Shown: positions 48,701 to 60,967, counted from the stretch's first letter. The stretch is DNA of 64,000 nt from Spirodela intermedia (GCA_902729315.2 LR746275.1:2140501-2204500); one strand, 5' to 3'. Translations and numbers: made by a program. Notes: generated from the sequence alone by a model not told the origin.

Positions 48701-51700
48701 TGTATGTATAACATGTCATTGCCGATCAAGTATGTGTAGATTCAATGGATTAAGCCGGATGTAAATTAGGGTTTGAGGTCTGACAATTTATCAGGTTCTT
48801 CTTGGAATTCATGGAGAAGGCTTGCTATTCCAAAAGATGCATATCCCCATTATGACTTTTTGCAAGAATATATGAAGAAAATTAGAAGCAAACAGGAGGC
48901 CCTTTTTTTTTTAATGAAGAGATGATTAATATCGCCAGTTTTATCGAAATAATGAATAAAGTGAAGTGTGATTGGTAGCACTTGATTGGCGAGATACCTC
49001 ACCACAACGATTCATATGCACTCATAAGGTAAAACCCACGAGAAATATATGGTGCCCTAATTACTACATCAATCCACTAAAAGATTTCAGCTCGCAGAAT
49101 TTAAGACTGAATGATTTCTTGTTGATATTAAATCTGTAGACAGTCATCGATATTTAAAATAGAAAGTATACCACGAAGAAATCACAAGATGTACAAAGCA
49201 AACATCATAACCAAATTTCTGAGGAAAACCTGTTTTGGATGAACCAGATGCCAATGTTTTTACAAGGTGCAGTACTGGAAATTGTATGGCAGTGTAAGGC
49301 ATAACCATAAGCAGAGCTGGAACATTGCCCCTCCAGAAACCCTATTTGAAAAGTTGGAGGATATTAATTCATTCAAAAAATAAAAACAAAGTCAACTCGA
49401 GTTGGAGGATGTTAATTCATTCAACCATGTGATAAATTGATTCCATTTAAATGACGTCGAACTGATTTTAAAATGACACTGAATATGTAGGAAAACACAG
49501 TTCAGTGCGTGAAATAAAGTTAATCGTAATACCATCTGTATTTACAGATGATGATGATCAACAAGCATAAAATGCTCTTCCGCAAATTACATGACCCACA
49601 AGAATGAGGCGAGATTAACTAGAAGCTAAAAAAATATATATCTTTCTTTATTTTGAAGAAAAATTAAGCAACCAACATGAAAATTATCAAAGGGTGAGGA
49701 AACAGAGTTTCTCACGAACGATTGGCGGGCCACTGGACAGTGTTGAATGAATTGGATAAACAGATTTGATTGATCCAAAAAAAATCTAGTTTGGGCTCAA
49801 CAGTCACTCTTCTGATCATCCAATCCAGTGTCACAACCATAAAATGGAAGGTCACCTCATACAAAGAAAACAGTTCCAGCAACTTTACATTAGCCAGTTA
49901 ATACAGTTAGACATTAACAAGTGTCAGGTAAATCTCACTAACTAGAGGGTTATAAGGGAAAAGGCCATCGGCATGTAATCCATCCAGCTGCTTCTCAAGG
50001 ATGTACACAGCCTCACTGTACAACAATAGGGAATGCATTTCATACGGATATGTAGGTTAAGTTATGACATATAGTATGGTTTATACGTGTGTAACTATGG
50101 TCGTGTTATTTATATTTTTCCAGGTACATGTCCAACCACTAACACTCGAATATCTACAGTAATTTACGTCAGTAGATAGAACAACCCACTTCTGTGATTA
50201 GGCCATTTTATTTGAATGATCTTACTTTCAACATCTCAAATTTTGAGTCAAGTCCTCGAACAACCAGTAGAAGCATGAAGAAAAACTGAAACGACTTTCA
50301 ATCTCCACAGAGAAGTTTCTGAATATATTGACATTAGCAGTTAAAATTAAAGGCATTAACGGAGAAATTCAGAATAATTTGAAGCAACGCCCACATTCCA
50401 ATGGGGAAAAAGAATCATTCAAAGGACAGGCCCGGAGTTAACACTGTCCTTCTCCCTCTGTGACATAGAAGCTAGAGATTTCAACCCTCCCTCACTTTTT
50501 ATTATCATTACTCACATGAAAAACACCATAGAGCAATTTTACCTTTTTCATTTCCCAAAATTTTATAACGACAAAAAATCTGCACGCACATCTGATTCGG
50601 AATAATAAAGATACTAACTTCTAGTCCACATAAAACTAAAAAGATATCTCACTGATTGAGCCTTCTTTCAATGATAAACAGAACCAGTTTCTGTTTGGGG
50701 AATGACGAAAGACAATTTTTGCGACTATTTAACATCTAAAAATTATTTTTAATACCAGGCATTAGTTTTATGCGCAATGATTGACCTTCAACTAGTTGAA
50801 GACATGCCATTCGTTGTAATTCTTAAGAAGAAGAAAAATGCACAACCCAAAAAAAAAAAAAATGTCATACTTATAGTATATTACCCACCGGACATTGACG
50901 TTATGTAGGCTATGGTTGATTTCATTTTTTCTGAAAAAACATGTCTAAATGTTTCAAAAGAAAAAATGAACTCCGGTCTTAAAAAAATAGGAAATAACGA
51001 TTATAAAGTGTTACGATTGAATTGAAGGTACTAAGCAGGTAAAGGCTGGAACTCTGTGTACCGGTAAACCCTCCTCACGGAAAATGTCTTTTGTTGCTTG
51101 CAAAATACCAGTATATTTTGATGGTCTATAAAAATCTCCGCGGGGAAAAGCCCACGAAGAAGTGGGCTCCAGTTGAACCTGCGAGTGGTTAAAAGAATGA
51201 TATTGAGAAAATAATACAACTCAGATCATATGATTGATGAAAGGGAATAAGATATTATAAAGCAGAAGCCTCATTAAAATCCTTCACGGGCATAAGGAGA
51301 ATAATACGCATTATATACCATGCAGCGGAATGTATGTGCACCTGAAGCATGCATAATGAAAATAATACCCATTGCATAATCGACATGGATGCACAAGTAT
51401 CCTGGTGTTATCACATGGCACAAGTTCTCTACATGGATACATGAACCTAAACAACTCTCGGCAAGGGAATGACTCCATTTAAAATTGAGCACACATCAAT
51501 ACAAGTTTCCTTGTAAATAACTCGAAAACACTTCGGCTGGAAAATTGCTTGGAGCATACGACCTGCAGTGAAAAGCATTTTTCTGCAACAGGAAGAAAGA
51601 AACAGATGGCAAATGGTTTCATATCTTTTAGGCTACTCTAGAAGGTACCAAGGCTTCCAATAAAGGTCGAATTTTCCTCGTATGAATTGTTGAATAGAAA

Positions 51701-51948
51701 AGAGCGACTATGCAATCAATGCCGACTAGACGTTCAAATTTTCTAACTAACCTTGCTGATTTCGGTTACACGTGATTTATTTAAAGGTAATGGTAGATTG
51801 CACAGGTGGAAAACCACGTCTACCCGACTACCTGAAATCTGATCTTGATGACGTCCAAAGGCGATGTGACAGACCGGGAGATGCCTCCGGAGATTGCCCC
51901 TGCGGTCGCATCGATTAGTGCCCGCTTTAGCTTCCCCGTCTCGTCCAT
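45762..51948 (-). CDS. Mitochondrial thiamine diphosphate carrier-like protein (331 aa)
   Basis: Exons on the minus strand: 51948-51832, 51178-51062, 49341-49230, 48132-48005, 46784-46632, 46488-46339, 45980-45762; phases close to 331 codons and TGA. The three-fold carrier layout is complete. Each repeat has its P-x-D-x2-K/R signature: [11 protein letters not shown] (about residue 29), [14 protein letters not shown] (about 142) and [11 protein letters not shown] (about 249). Matching second-helix segments are [40 protein letters not shown] and [20 protein letters not shown]. Length and all three repeats agree with plant inner-membrane carriers that move thiamine diphosphate into mitochondria (Arabidopsis At5g48970 and At3g21390, from memory). 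Substrate is inferred by similarity. The long intron 3 (48133-49229) and the ~1.9-kb intron 2 (49342-51061) show no other gene. Confidence 0.94.
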
Positions 51949-52234
51949 CCACGAAAACTTCCGATCTCACCAGCACAGCCTCCTTTCACAGCTATGGTTG
52001 GAGAACAAATTATCAGAACGGACAACCAAGGCCGTTTCCAAACGAATCACATACAGGCGAAACCTTGCTTCGACTTCCACAGAAACCTAATGAGTGACCG
52101 GCCAAATCACCTTACACGGGAAGACCGTGCCGCCGTTGCCGCCGCCGCCGCCGCCGACATCAGGAATGGTGGGAAGCGCGGAGGAGAGAGAGGGGAAGCC
52201 GAAACCGTCAGCGGAAAGTCTTATGCACTTCCTC

Positions 52235-52323
<89 letters not shown>

Positions 52324-53399
52324 ACGCAGACCGAAAGGAATTTCAGAAAATTCCTCTTAGTCGACGGCACTTCCTCCGCGGAGCTTGCCTGCCTTGGTCG
52401 GCGGCTCACCGGTTCCTCCAACCTTTCGGTACAAATCAAAAGACACGCTTTTCATGCTTCGCCAAACATTTCTTCCATGGTGGCATTCTCAACCTATCAA
52501 AACCCTCTCCCGGTCGGTCCGTGCCCATCGCGGTTTTCCTACTCTCGGCCGACGTTGCACGCGACCAATAGGAAAACGGAAAATGCAATGACAAGGATCG
52601 ACCCACGATGACTTGTCATTTTCTTAATATTATTACTATTTCCTTGACAATTCCAGGTCACATCTCTCGTTAATATCAATTATTATAATACGGTAACCAG
52701 CTCGTACCTGTCCTCATAGCCAATCTCTTCTTATTATGACCCCTTACAGCCTATGAGGTGATCATAAAATAATGCAAAAATCAGGATCACATGACCTTAA
52801 TACGTGACCTAAGAACTACCGAGAAAATATCCACGGCTCTAATTTCCATAATATAATAACATAGTATACCCCTTTTTATTTTCCTAAATCATATCGATTT
52901 AAATATTAATTAATTAATTACTTTAATAAAAAGCTCAACTCTGAATCGATTTGGTCAACCACATGGGCCGCCGTGTCATGTGGCTAGGATTTCGGGGAAA
53001 ATCCACGTGGCAAGATCATAAAAAGCCTACGAATTTATAAGTCAAATAGATTTTATAGAGGTAAGTTATCAGATCGGCAATTTCCCAATCCTGTAATATT
53101 AATTTATTAAATCTAAAATAGGAAATAATCCAGCCGAACCGGATTTCCGAACCGGGGTCACTGCCATTGGACCGGGCTGGAGTCGCTGGATATCCTGGGG
53201 GGAGGGGGTGATATTACTGATCTCACTTGACCTATAAATAAGTTGCCATTAATGGACGTAAATCCTCGCCGTCTTCCACCTGTGGCAGTCGGAGAGCGGG
53301 GGGCGCAGGAGGGAGCTCCTGCTAGGGTTTCGGAAGGTACGCGCAGCTCCGTTCTTCGGCGTCGCGTGGGGATTGATTGATTGATCGTCCCGTCCTGTC
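51949..53399. promoter_or_regulatory. Divergent promoter region (carrier and PWWP gene)
   Basis: 1.45 kb between opposite-strand start codons. The carrier side holds a long CT microsatellite (52239-52321, GA on the carrier strand). The middle (52620-53060) is AT-rich. Near the PWWP side are a CACGTG core (53004-53009) and an ATGGGCC motif (about 52965), then a GC-rich leader. Open frames here are low-complexity. Confidence 0.55.
52239..52321. repeat. Long (CT)n microsatellite
   Basis: About 83 bases of uninterrupted CT, the longest in the window, roughly 290 bases upstream of the carrier start codon. Confidence 0.95.
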
Positions 53400-56300
53400 A
53401 TGAGCGACGGCGAAGCCGGTGGCCAGAATGCTCCGACGATCGTCGACGACCGATTACCGCTCGACAGCGCACCGGGGGACGAGGAGGGAGGCGGCGTATC
53501 CGTCGTCGAGGTTGCGGAAGAAGCTCGTCCGGCGTCGGGTTCGTCGGCGGAGGATGGGGGTTCTGCAGATCGCGTCGACGTGGTAGCGGAGGGTTCGGCA
53601 GATGCAGCAGGTAGGGCTTTTGCACAAGGGGGTGTAGATGATGAAGGGGGGGTTAGATCTAGTGGAGTGGAGGTCACGGGGCCTGATGTTTGGACGGATG
53701 GGAGTGTTTCTGGTGGGGCGTATCCGAAGACAGAAGATGAAAGGGTTTCTGGAGCCGAGCCTGGCGAGAGAGCAGTGGCAGATGATACGGAGAATTTTTT
53801 TGACGATGGAGCAGGGAAAGTGGAGAGCGGAAGTGTACCCCTTGTGATTGACCAGCTTGTTGTTGCGAGTGGCGCCTCCGATGACACTAGGGAGGAAGTG
53901 ATGAAAGCCAAGGTGGCGCCCGTGGAAACCATCACACCTTTGTTGTATAATCCGCCCTGGGAAGAGTCGGAGGCGCCTGAGGCTAGGGACACCTGGATGA
54001 ACGGTTTTGAGGTCGGGGACATGGTGTGGGGAAAGGTGAAGTCTCATCCCTGGTGGCCGGGCCACATATTTAACGAAGCCTTCGCCACCTCTTCTGTCCG
54101 GAGAACGAAGAGGGAGGGTCATGTCTTGGTGGCCTTTTTCGGAGATAGCAGCTATGGTTGGTTTGATCCAGCAGAGCTCGTTCCCTTCGAACCCCACTAT
54201 GCTGAGAAGTCGAGGCAGACGGTCTCCAGAACCTTCATGAAGGCCGTCGAGGAAGCCGTTGACGAGGCAAGCAGGAGGAGTGCATTTGGTGTGTCGTGCC
54301 GCTGCCGGAATCCCTTGAACTTCCGTCCAACTTCTGTTCCAGGATACTTCGCTGTCGATGTGGCAGGATATGAACCTGGTGGTGTTTACTCCTCGAAGCG
54401 GATCAGGGAGGCGAGGGATAGCTTTGTCCCTGGCAAGATCCTGTCATTCGTGAAGCAGGTAGCAGGGACGCCTCTGGACCCTGAAGTAGGGAGTATCGAT
54501 GGGATAAAGAAAATAGCCATTCTCCTTGCAACTCGCAGGGCGATGTTTCAGGAATTTGACCACACGTATGCTGAAGCATTTGGTGGACAGTCTTCGCGAA
54601 ATACTCACGGTGCCCAAGGGGGCCTGGAACAACCGGGAAGAGCACCGTCTCGAGGTATTGACCCGTATATTCTTTTTAATCACATGTACATATTCCCGAA
54701 GGATGGTAACGCTCTTAAATCAATGATTTTATTTGACGTGCAATTTAAAAGAATTATGGGATTTGTACAGTAACTTTCCCCGATAATTTTAGTTCCGCGC
54801 CAACAAAGGTGTTCACTTTTGTTTTCTTGATTATTGGTGAATGAATTAGTCTAAGTCTCCAGAACTGATTTTAGTCTCAATTCGCAAGTTATGATTAGAG
54901 TCGGTGAACTTGCATCATATGGCTTGAAAGTGGGTGTTGTGCCTTCGAAGTTATCATTGCTGAAAGATGTTTGTTTGGACGTGGCTGCCGTGTCCTACAC
55001 AGGGTTTAGTCATTTTAGACTGGTATTTGCTAAATATCCAGAATGCTCAAAGATTTCCCCAAGAGCTCATACATGAGCTAAAGGTTGATCGTTTGGCGAA
55101 GTATCACTGCTTTATGAGAATATCGATCGTTTAACTATAAAATCAATTGCTTTTCTGGGTTCTTTTGGCTAGAATGTGGAGCGTTTTTTTTGCATTATCT
55201 ATTACATTTTTTATGCTTGGGAAAGCAAATGCATGAAGACATTTTTTTTGAGTTCCTAACCTTTCTAATCTCAATGCATTGATTTTTGAAGTTAATAACA
55301 TGGAACATAGTTGATTTTTTATTTAAAAATTGACTTTAAATCATTGTTCGCTGACGGCTTAGAAAATACACATAAATACGCATTTTGATGCGAATTCACG
55401 GTATTGACATATTTGGAACCCTGTCAAATTTGCTCACGCCAAGTTTTTTTCCATTCATTAAAAAAAAATGGGATTAGGAATTTTTTAAATCCTATTAGTT
55501 CCCGTCCATTTTTTCTCATAGATATCATCTGCCTCTTATTTGTAACAGTAAAAGGGGTACATCGTTCAGCTCCTTATGACGCTGTAGTGAGAAAAGTATT
55601 GTATTCATATATATCAAAAGATGCAATATCATTCGAAGTCCCCATTAAAAGAGCAGCTTTTTCGATGTGTAGTATTTTGCTTAGTTTGTGTCTGGCATTC
55701 TTTTCTGTTACTGATTGGCAATCGTCTGCACGTTGACGGGCTACGTCATTTTGAATAGTTATCTCCTCATTCATGTCTTGTTCTTCCGCACTGATCGAGT
55801 TGACTCGAGGTCCTCATCACGATACAGTCCACCTCATGGATATATCCGTCAGCCTAGTCAGCTCCTTACGCCATTGCCACCCTTGTTTCTCTGCATCTAT
55901 TCTCATTTCTTCCCTTCTCATTCATTGGCTCACATCCGTATTCACTGGGTCTCTAGTCTTCTCTTATTTGTCCTGTTCCAATCGTACCAGTTCTCCATTA
56001 ATGTGCAAACTCCCTGAATTTTCTGACCTGAACCCCACATTATTTTCTTCTAGAGCTCTTGCTTTGGCCAAGTGGAACATGGTCAAACACAGGATCCATG
56101 GAGTTCTCCGTTGCCAGAAATCTAATCATTCTGGATTGAACAGTGTTCTACTGCATCCATCCTTTCCAAGAATTAAAAATGGTAATCTGGGTCAACGATG
56201 GGCATCGAGAAAAAGTTCTTGTTATAGAATTCAGATTGTAGCAAACTGGATTATTATTTTTATTTTTTAACATGGGGATCTGTAGAAGCCACCAAGCAAG

Positions 56301-58772
56301 AGGATCATGTGAAAATTTGAAATTTTCTCTAAGATTTGCCGTCTGTTTGCTGATTTTCTGTTCTTGTGTATCTATTTATTTGCTGTGGATTAGTTTTGTC
56401 AACGCTCCGAGGGGACATTCTGCTCTGTGAATGATACCGATTTTTAGGCGTGCTCTGCTTTTTTTTATCGTTATTATTATTATTATTATTACTTAGGATT
56501 TGGGGTGTTGGGTGCAAGCACAGGCAGTTCCATTAAATCTTTCTGAAAAAATCCAGCGTTTGAGCCACTTCTTCCAAATGGCTCCCTGTCGAATAGCAGC
56601 AGCAAGATGCTGGGTTACCTGTGAGGTAGACGACGGCTGTTGATGCCGCCGGCGTACGCCGCCGCCCAACGGGGAGCGGGTCGCCGTCGTCACGTGGCGG
56701 CGGCCCGTCGGATGGCCCGCCGTTTAGGAACACGTGCGCGTCGTCGACTGTTGACCCTCGCTCTCCAAAGGGCCCCGACATGGTGATGACTTCATGCCCG
56801 CGTCAACTGACTCGCGCTCCTTTGTCTTCCGCAGCAGCTCCGTTGAGCGGGCCCATGGTGATCGCCGAGCCGCTGGGCGAGCGGAGGGTGGCGGCGCCCG
56901 CCACTGCCGCTGCCGCCGCCGCCGCCGCCGTCAAGAAGAACAAGTACCTGTTCAAGAGGCGGGAGGAACCTCCGCCGACGCCTGCCGCCTTATCCCCCAA
57001 CGTCCACTTCATCCCCCACGGGATGGGCGCCGCCGCCGCCGCCGCCGCCGGCCTTGGCGGCGCCGCCAGCTACCACCCTTCGGAGGTCGGAGACTACGTC
57101 CTCCAGAAGAGGGCCTCCCCGCCGTTGCAGAGCCTCCCGGCGGAGGAGGCTTCCAAGCCTCCTGCACAGGGAGACCCGCCGCTGGTGCCCGGCGGCGCTT
57201 TGGTGGCGGAGCAGACCCCGCCGGTCGCCGGCGGCGCCGACGTCAAGCCACGGCAGCTTCCCAAGGAGGAGGACGAGAAGGCATCGGCGGCGAACCAGAG
57301 GATAATGATGACCACGACGATGAGCCAGAAGGAAAGGCCCCTCAAGTCTGAGGGCAGCGCCGCCGCCGAGAAGAAGAAGAAGAAGAGGAAGAGAGAAACC
57401 GGCGTCGGGCAGGCTCCTCTGAACCCGAAGAAGATTAGGGAACCAAACGGCGGTGGCGTTGGGGTCACCGGTTCCTCCGAAATCAACGCTGGCGGCGCTC
57501 GGGAGGCCCCGGCGCCGCCGCCGCTCAGGCTCGACTTTGCCGCCGTCGACGTCGAGATGCCGGCGGCGCTGAGCGACCTGACGTCCCTCGCCGTGGACCC
57601 CTTCCACGGAACGGACCGCAGCGCCGCCGCCGTCGTCCGCCGCGTGTTCCTCCTCTTCCGCTCGCTGGTCTTCGAGAAAGCCCTCCCAGTCCCGCCGCCG
57701 CCGGAGGGCGGCGCCACCACCACCGCCGCCGCCCCCGCCGGAGAACGAAGAGAACCGCCGCCCCCGGCGAAGCCCCCCCGCAAGGCGCCTTCGCCCTTCA
57801 AGCCCGATGACCCCACCAAGGCCGGCCGCAAGCGGATGCCCTCCGACCGCCAGGAGGAGAAGCTCGCGAAGAGGACGAAGAAGCTGGACTCCGTGAAGAA
57901 GGCCCTCACCCTCTCGGAGAAGAAGCAGCCGCAGGAGGCACCGCCGGCGGCGAAGAAGCAGCCGCAGGAGGCGCCGCCGCCGGCGAAGAAGCAGCAGCAG
58001 GAGGCCTCCGCTCCGGCCAAGCCCGCCAAGGCGGCCGTGCCGACCTTCCTGGTGATGAAGTTCCCGCAGAGGACGACGTTGCCGTCGATCTCCTCCCTGA
58101 AGGCGAGGTTCGCGCGCTTCGGGCCGTTGGATCTCTCCGGCACGCGGGTCTTCTGGAAGTCGTACACCTGCAAGGTGCTCTTCAAGCACAAGGCCGACGC
58201 GCAGGCGGCCTTCGCCTACGCGCAGAGCAACGAGATCTTCGGGCAGGTGAAGGTCAGCTACTCTCTCCGCGACCCGGACCTGCCGGCGGGTGAAGGCGCC
58301 ACCGCCGAGCCGGCGAAGCGGCGCGACGACGGCTCCTCCGTCCTCTTCCCGGCGGGCGGCGATCTCCTGGGCGGCGGCGGCGGCGGCGGCGAAGGTGGGC
58401 CAGCTCAAGTCCATCCTCAAGAAGCCCTCCGATGAGCCCGGTGGCGCAGCCAAGGAGACCCAGCGGGTTAAGTTCCTCCTTGGAGGTGGCGACGGCACCG
58501 GCGAGCCCCCGGTGGTGGTCTGTAGTGCTGCTGCGGGTCTGGACAACAACCCTAATCGTAAGGCTTCTTCTTCTTCATCATCATCATCATCTTCATCTTC
58601 TTCCAAATCTGTCACCTTCCTCCCCGGCCCCCAACCCCTGCCGCCGCTCCGGCCGGCGGCGCCGCCGGTGGTGGACATCTCCGGCCAGATGCTCAGCCTT
58701 CTGGCGAGGTGCAGCGACATCGTCACTGACGTCAAGTCGGCGCTGGGCTATGTTCCCTATCACCCTCTCTAG
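53400..58772 (+). CDS. PWWP domain protein (PDP1/PDP2-like), with a 1-base frame change near the C terminus
   Basis: Two exons: 53400-54654 and 56835-58772; intron phase 1. The acidic N terminus leads to a PWWP domain at about residues 203-265 (VGDMVWGKVKSHPWWPGHIF, VAFFGDSSYGWFDPAELVPF), a histone-tail/DNA reader fold in chromatin complexes. Exon 2 gives APLSGPMVIAEPLGE, KKNKYLFKRREEP and VLQKRA motifs typical of plant PDP proteins, low-complexity Ala/Pro/Lys stretches, and an RRM-like region (FLVMKFPQRTTLPSISSLKA, TRVFWKSYTCKVLFKHKADA). The conserved C terminus (GQLKSILKKPSDE, RVKFLLGGG, DISGQMLSLLARCSDIV, SALGYVPYHPL, stop 58770-58772) is in the +1 frame relative to the RRM-like part. Without a shift, translation stops at 58435. 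The switch must lie between about 58260 and 58400, most likely in the GGC-rich tract. About 1063 aa if corrected. Confidence 0.87.
54655..56834 (+). other. Single intron of the PWWP gene
   Basis: 2.18-kb AT-rich intron with GTATTG donor and TTCCGCAG acceptor. No coding sequence I can support; open frames around 55773-56270 are short and featureless. A TTA-type triplet repeat lies at about 56470-56492. Confidence 0.7.
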
Positions 58773-59106
58773 GGTTTCCCCCTCCCTCCTCCCTCCTACT
58801 GGGTGCCGCAAGCGGCGATTGCCGTCGGCTGGAGAGTTCCCATGGACACTACTACTGCCTTCACCTGTACTATTCTCCTCTTTTCTGTGAAAGAAGAAGA
58901 AGAAGGAAGGGCCTTTCTTGACGGCGTCTTTCAGTATCCGACCAAAACTGGCTTCAAGCCATCGTTATCATCAGCCAATGCCGTGTTCCTCAGCTGATTT
59001 TTTCTCATGGCCCGCCGGCAACCCGGTCTCTTGAAACACCCACGAGAAGACCCTTCCTGGAACCATCTTCACCCTCCATAAATCCCTCTCTTCAGACCTA
59101 AGTCCC

Positions 59107-59193
<87 letters not shown>

Positions 59194-59218
59194 GTATGTT
59201 TGTCTGTGTGTGGTGGCG
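58773..59218. other. PWWP 3' UTR and C2-gene leader, with CT microsatellite
   Basis: 446 bases between same-strand genes. The first part is the PWWP 3' UTR. A CT microsatellite (59112-59190) ends 28 bases before the C2-gene ATG and so lies in that gene's leader. No gene seen. Confidence 0.55.
59112..59190. repeat. (CT)n microsatellite in C2-gene leader
   Basis: About 79 bases of pure CT directly upstream of the start codon at 59219. Confidence 0.95.
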
Positions 59219-59845
59219 ATGGAGAGGACGATGGACCTGACGCTGATCTCGGCCAAGGACCTCAAGGACGTGAACCGGATAACGAAGATGGAGGTCTACG
59301 CCGTCGCCTGGCTCTCCAGCGACCGCAGAAGCCGGCGGCGAACCGCGACGGACCGCGCCGGCCGGCGGAACCCCAGCTGGTGCGGCGCCACCTTCCGATT
59401 CATCATCCCCAGGGATGAGGCCGTCCTGCTCCACGTCCTGCTCCGATCAGAGCGCTCCCTCGGCGACCGTGACATTGGCGAGGTCTGCGTCCCCCTCAAG
59501 GAGCTCTATACCTCGCCACCGGCGACGGCGGCGCCCCCGCCCTCTTCCCTTCGCTTCGCTAGTTACCAGGTCCGCCGCCCCTGCGGCAAGTCCAAGGGCG
59601 TCCTCAACTTCTCCTTCAAATTTGCCGGGTCGATCGCTGCAGCAGCGCCGCCGCCCGGCGAGCCCCTGATGGCCTACCCTGCTGGATACGCCGCCGTGTA
59701 CCCTCCGCCGCCGCAGCCCCCCGCGTGCCCGTTGTACCCTCAACCAGCTTACGGCTACGGAGCCCAGCCGCCGGCGGGATACGGGTTCCCCCCTCCGCCG
59801 CCGGCGCGAAGAGGAGCACCCTCGGGATGGTTCTCGGCAGCGTGA
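59219..59845 (+). CDS. C2 domain protein, SRC2-like (208 aa)
   Basis: Single GC-rich exon. A C2 domain covers about residues 4-150: MDLTLISAKDLKDVNRITKM (strand 1 and the DLKDVN loop usual in SRC2-type proteins), VYAVAWLSS, FIIPRDEAVLLHVLLRSE, DRDIGEVCVPLKELY and SYQVRRPCGKSKGVLNFSFK. The tail (about 155-208) is proline/tyrosine-rich (PPPPQPPACPLYPQPAYGYG), as in SRC2 homologues. These proteins bind phospholipid membranes, often calcium-dependently, and are tied to cold, calcium or defence signalling in other plants; that role is inferred. Several acidic calcium-loop residues are not obvious, so calcium binding is uncertain. The ATG at 59219 is chosen because it starts MERTMDLT, the family's usual opening; no earlier ATG is in frame nearby. 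Confidence 0.88.
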   Translation: MERTMDLTLISAKDLKDVNRITKMEVYAVAWLSSDRRSRRRTATDRAGRRNPSWCGATFRFIIPRDEAVLLHVLLRSERSLGDRDIGEVCVPLKELYTSPPATAAPPPSSLRFASYQVRRPCGKSKGVLNFSFKFAGSIAAAAPPPGEPLMAYPAGYAAVYPPPPQPPACPLYPQPAYGYGAQPPAGYGFPPPPPARRGAPSGWFSAA

Positions 59846-60967
59846 TCTCCGACGCCGGGGGCTTTGATTGCTAGGTTTCAGGTTCCCCGCGCCGATCTCC
59901 CTGCACAGACCTGCGGCGCCGTCGAATTCCTTCCAGCTCTCTCAAACTTGTGGATGAACATTAGTGGAATGAAATTTCTTTTTTTCGCACAAATTCAGAT
60001 GAACAGAAAAAGATATTTCTAGGACTCAATCTAGTCAACCGCAGTTGATTGATTGAATGATTCGATCCTGTGCTTGAGAGTGGGTTCTTCGGTCTCTGCA
60101 AAAGTCCACAGCTTTGTGGGTTTCAACGCCTCCAGACGTGTCCACCATACACGGAATATGATTCGATGGATCTGAGAGAACATCAGACGGGGCTTTTGGG
60201 CTCTCACTCTATTTTAAAATATTTATAAATTTTCATGACAAAATTGGTGAATTCATTCTAATCTAACAAAAAAAACATTTGGCTCCTCTTTTCCAACCTC
60301 AGACTTCAAAATTGAACCAAGAAATGAAAATATCTCTCTCTCCTTCTTTCTCTCTCTCCTCTCTCTCTCCCTCTCTCTTTCTCTATCTCTCCCCCTCTCC
60401 CTCTTTCTCTCTCCCTCTATCTCTCTCTATCTCTCTCCATCTCCTCCCTCTCCCTATCTCTCTCTCTCTCCATCTCCCCCCCCTCTGTCCCTATCTCTCT
60501 CTCTATCTATCTATCTATCTACTTACATATATATGTAGAAATTTTAGTTATTGTTAATTTTTGGTCGGAAAATATAAATGGAGAGTTGGGTAGGTTGGGT
60601 CCAGTGAAACTGGGCACGGGTTGACTCGGTTGCAGGTAGCACGATTTCGTGGCGTGAGAAACCCGCCAGGTGGGCGGCCCGGCCCGGGCGAGTCGAGGAA
60701 TCCGTGTTTTCCGTGGGACGCGTGGCACCGTATGGTCTGCCGGTTCGTTCGGACCGGGTACGGTCTGATTCGGTTCTGGGGGGGGCATTTATGCAATTTA
60801 TTAGATAAAAAGAGGCTTTATTTTTGTGACGGTGATGACGGATATATGACTTCAGATTGGGAAGAGGAAACCAAGAAGGTTCCCCTCAAGGAACGAAGTT
60901 CCTCTCTCTCCTCCGTTGTCTTCCTCCGCCTGCTCCGCCGCCTCAGCTTTTCCCAACCTGTGTATTC
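59846..60967. other. Interval before the ATG18-like gene
   Basis: 1.1 kb without a supported gene. It holds the C2-gene 3' UTR, an AT-rich part (60000-60330), an imperfect CT/CTAT tract (about 60331-60525) and a GC-rich segment (60600-60780) that may be the ATG18 promoter and leader. Confidence 0.5.
60331..60525. repeat. Imperfect CT-rich tract with CTAT units
   Basis: About 195 bases of CT interrupted by CCT, CTTT and CTAT, ending in four TCTA units. It lies about 440 bases upstream of the ATG18-like start. Confidence 0.85.

Noticed and set aside
55715-56270. Overlapping open frames in the PWWP intron
   Set aside because: No recognisable domain, and the flanking exons splice together directly with conserved sequence on both sides.
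58370-58410. Tiny intron to explain the PWWP frame change
   Set aside because: The only tidy donor/acceptor pair (GTGGGCCAG) is 9 bases and divisible by three, so it would not restore frame; an indel is more likely.
56990-58735. 581-codon antisense open frame over PWWP exon 2
   Set aside because: Low-complexity reverse read of GC-rich coding DNA with no domain; the sense frames carry the conserved PDP motifs.
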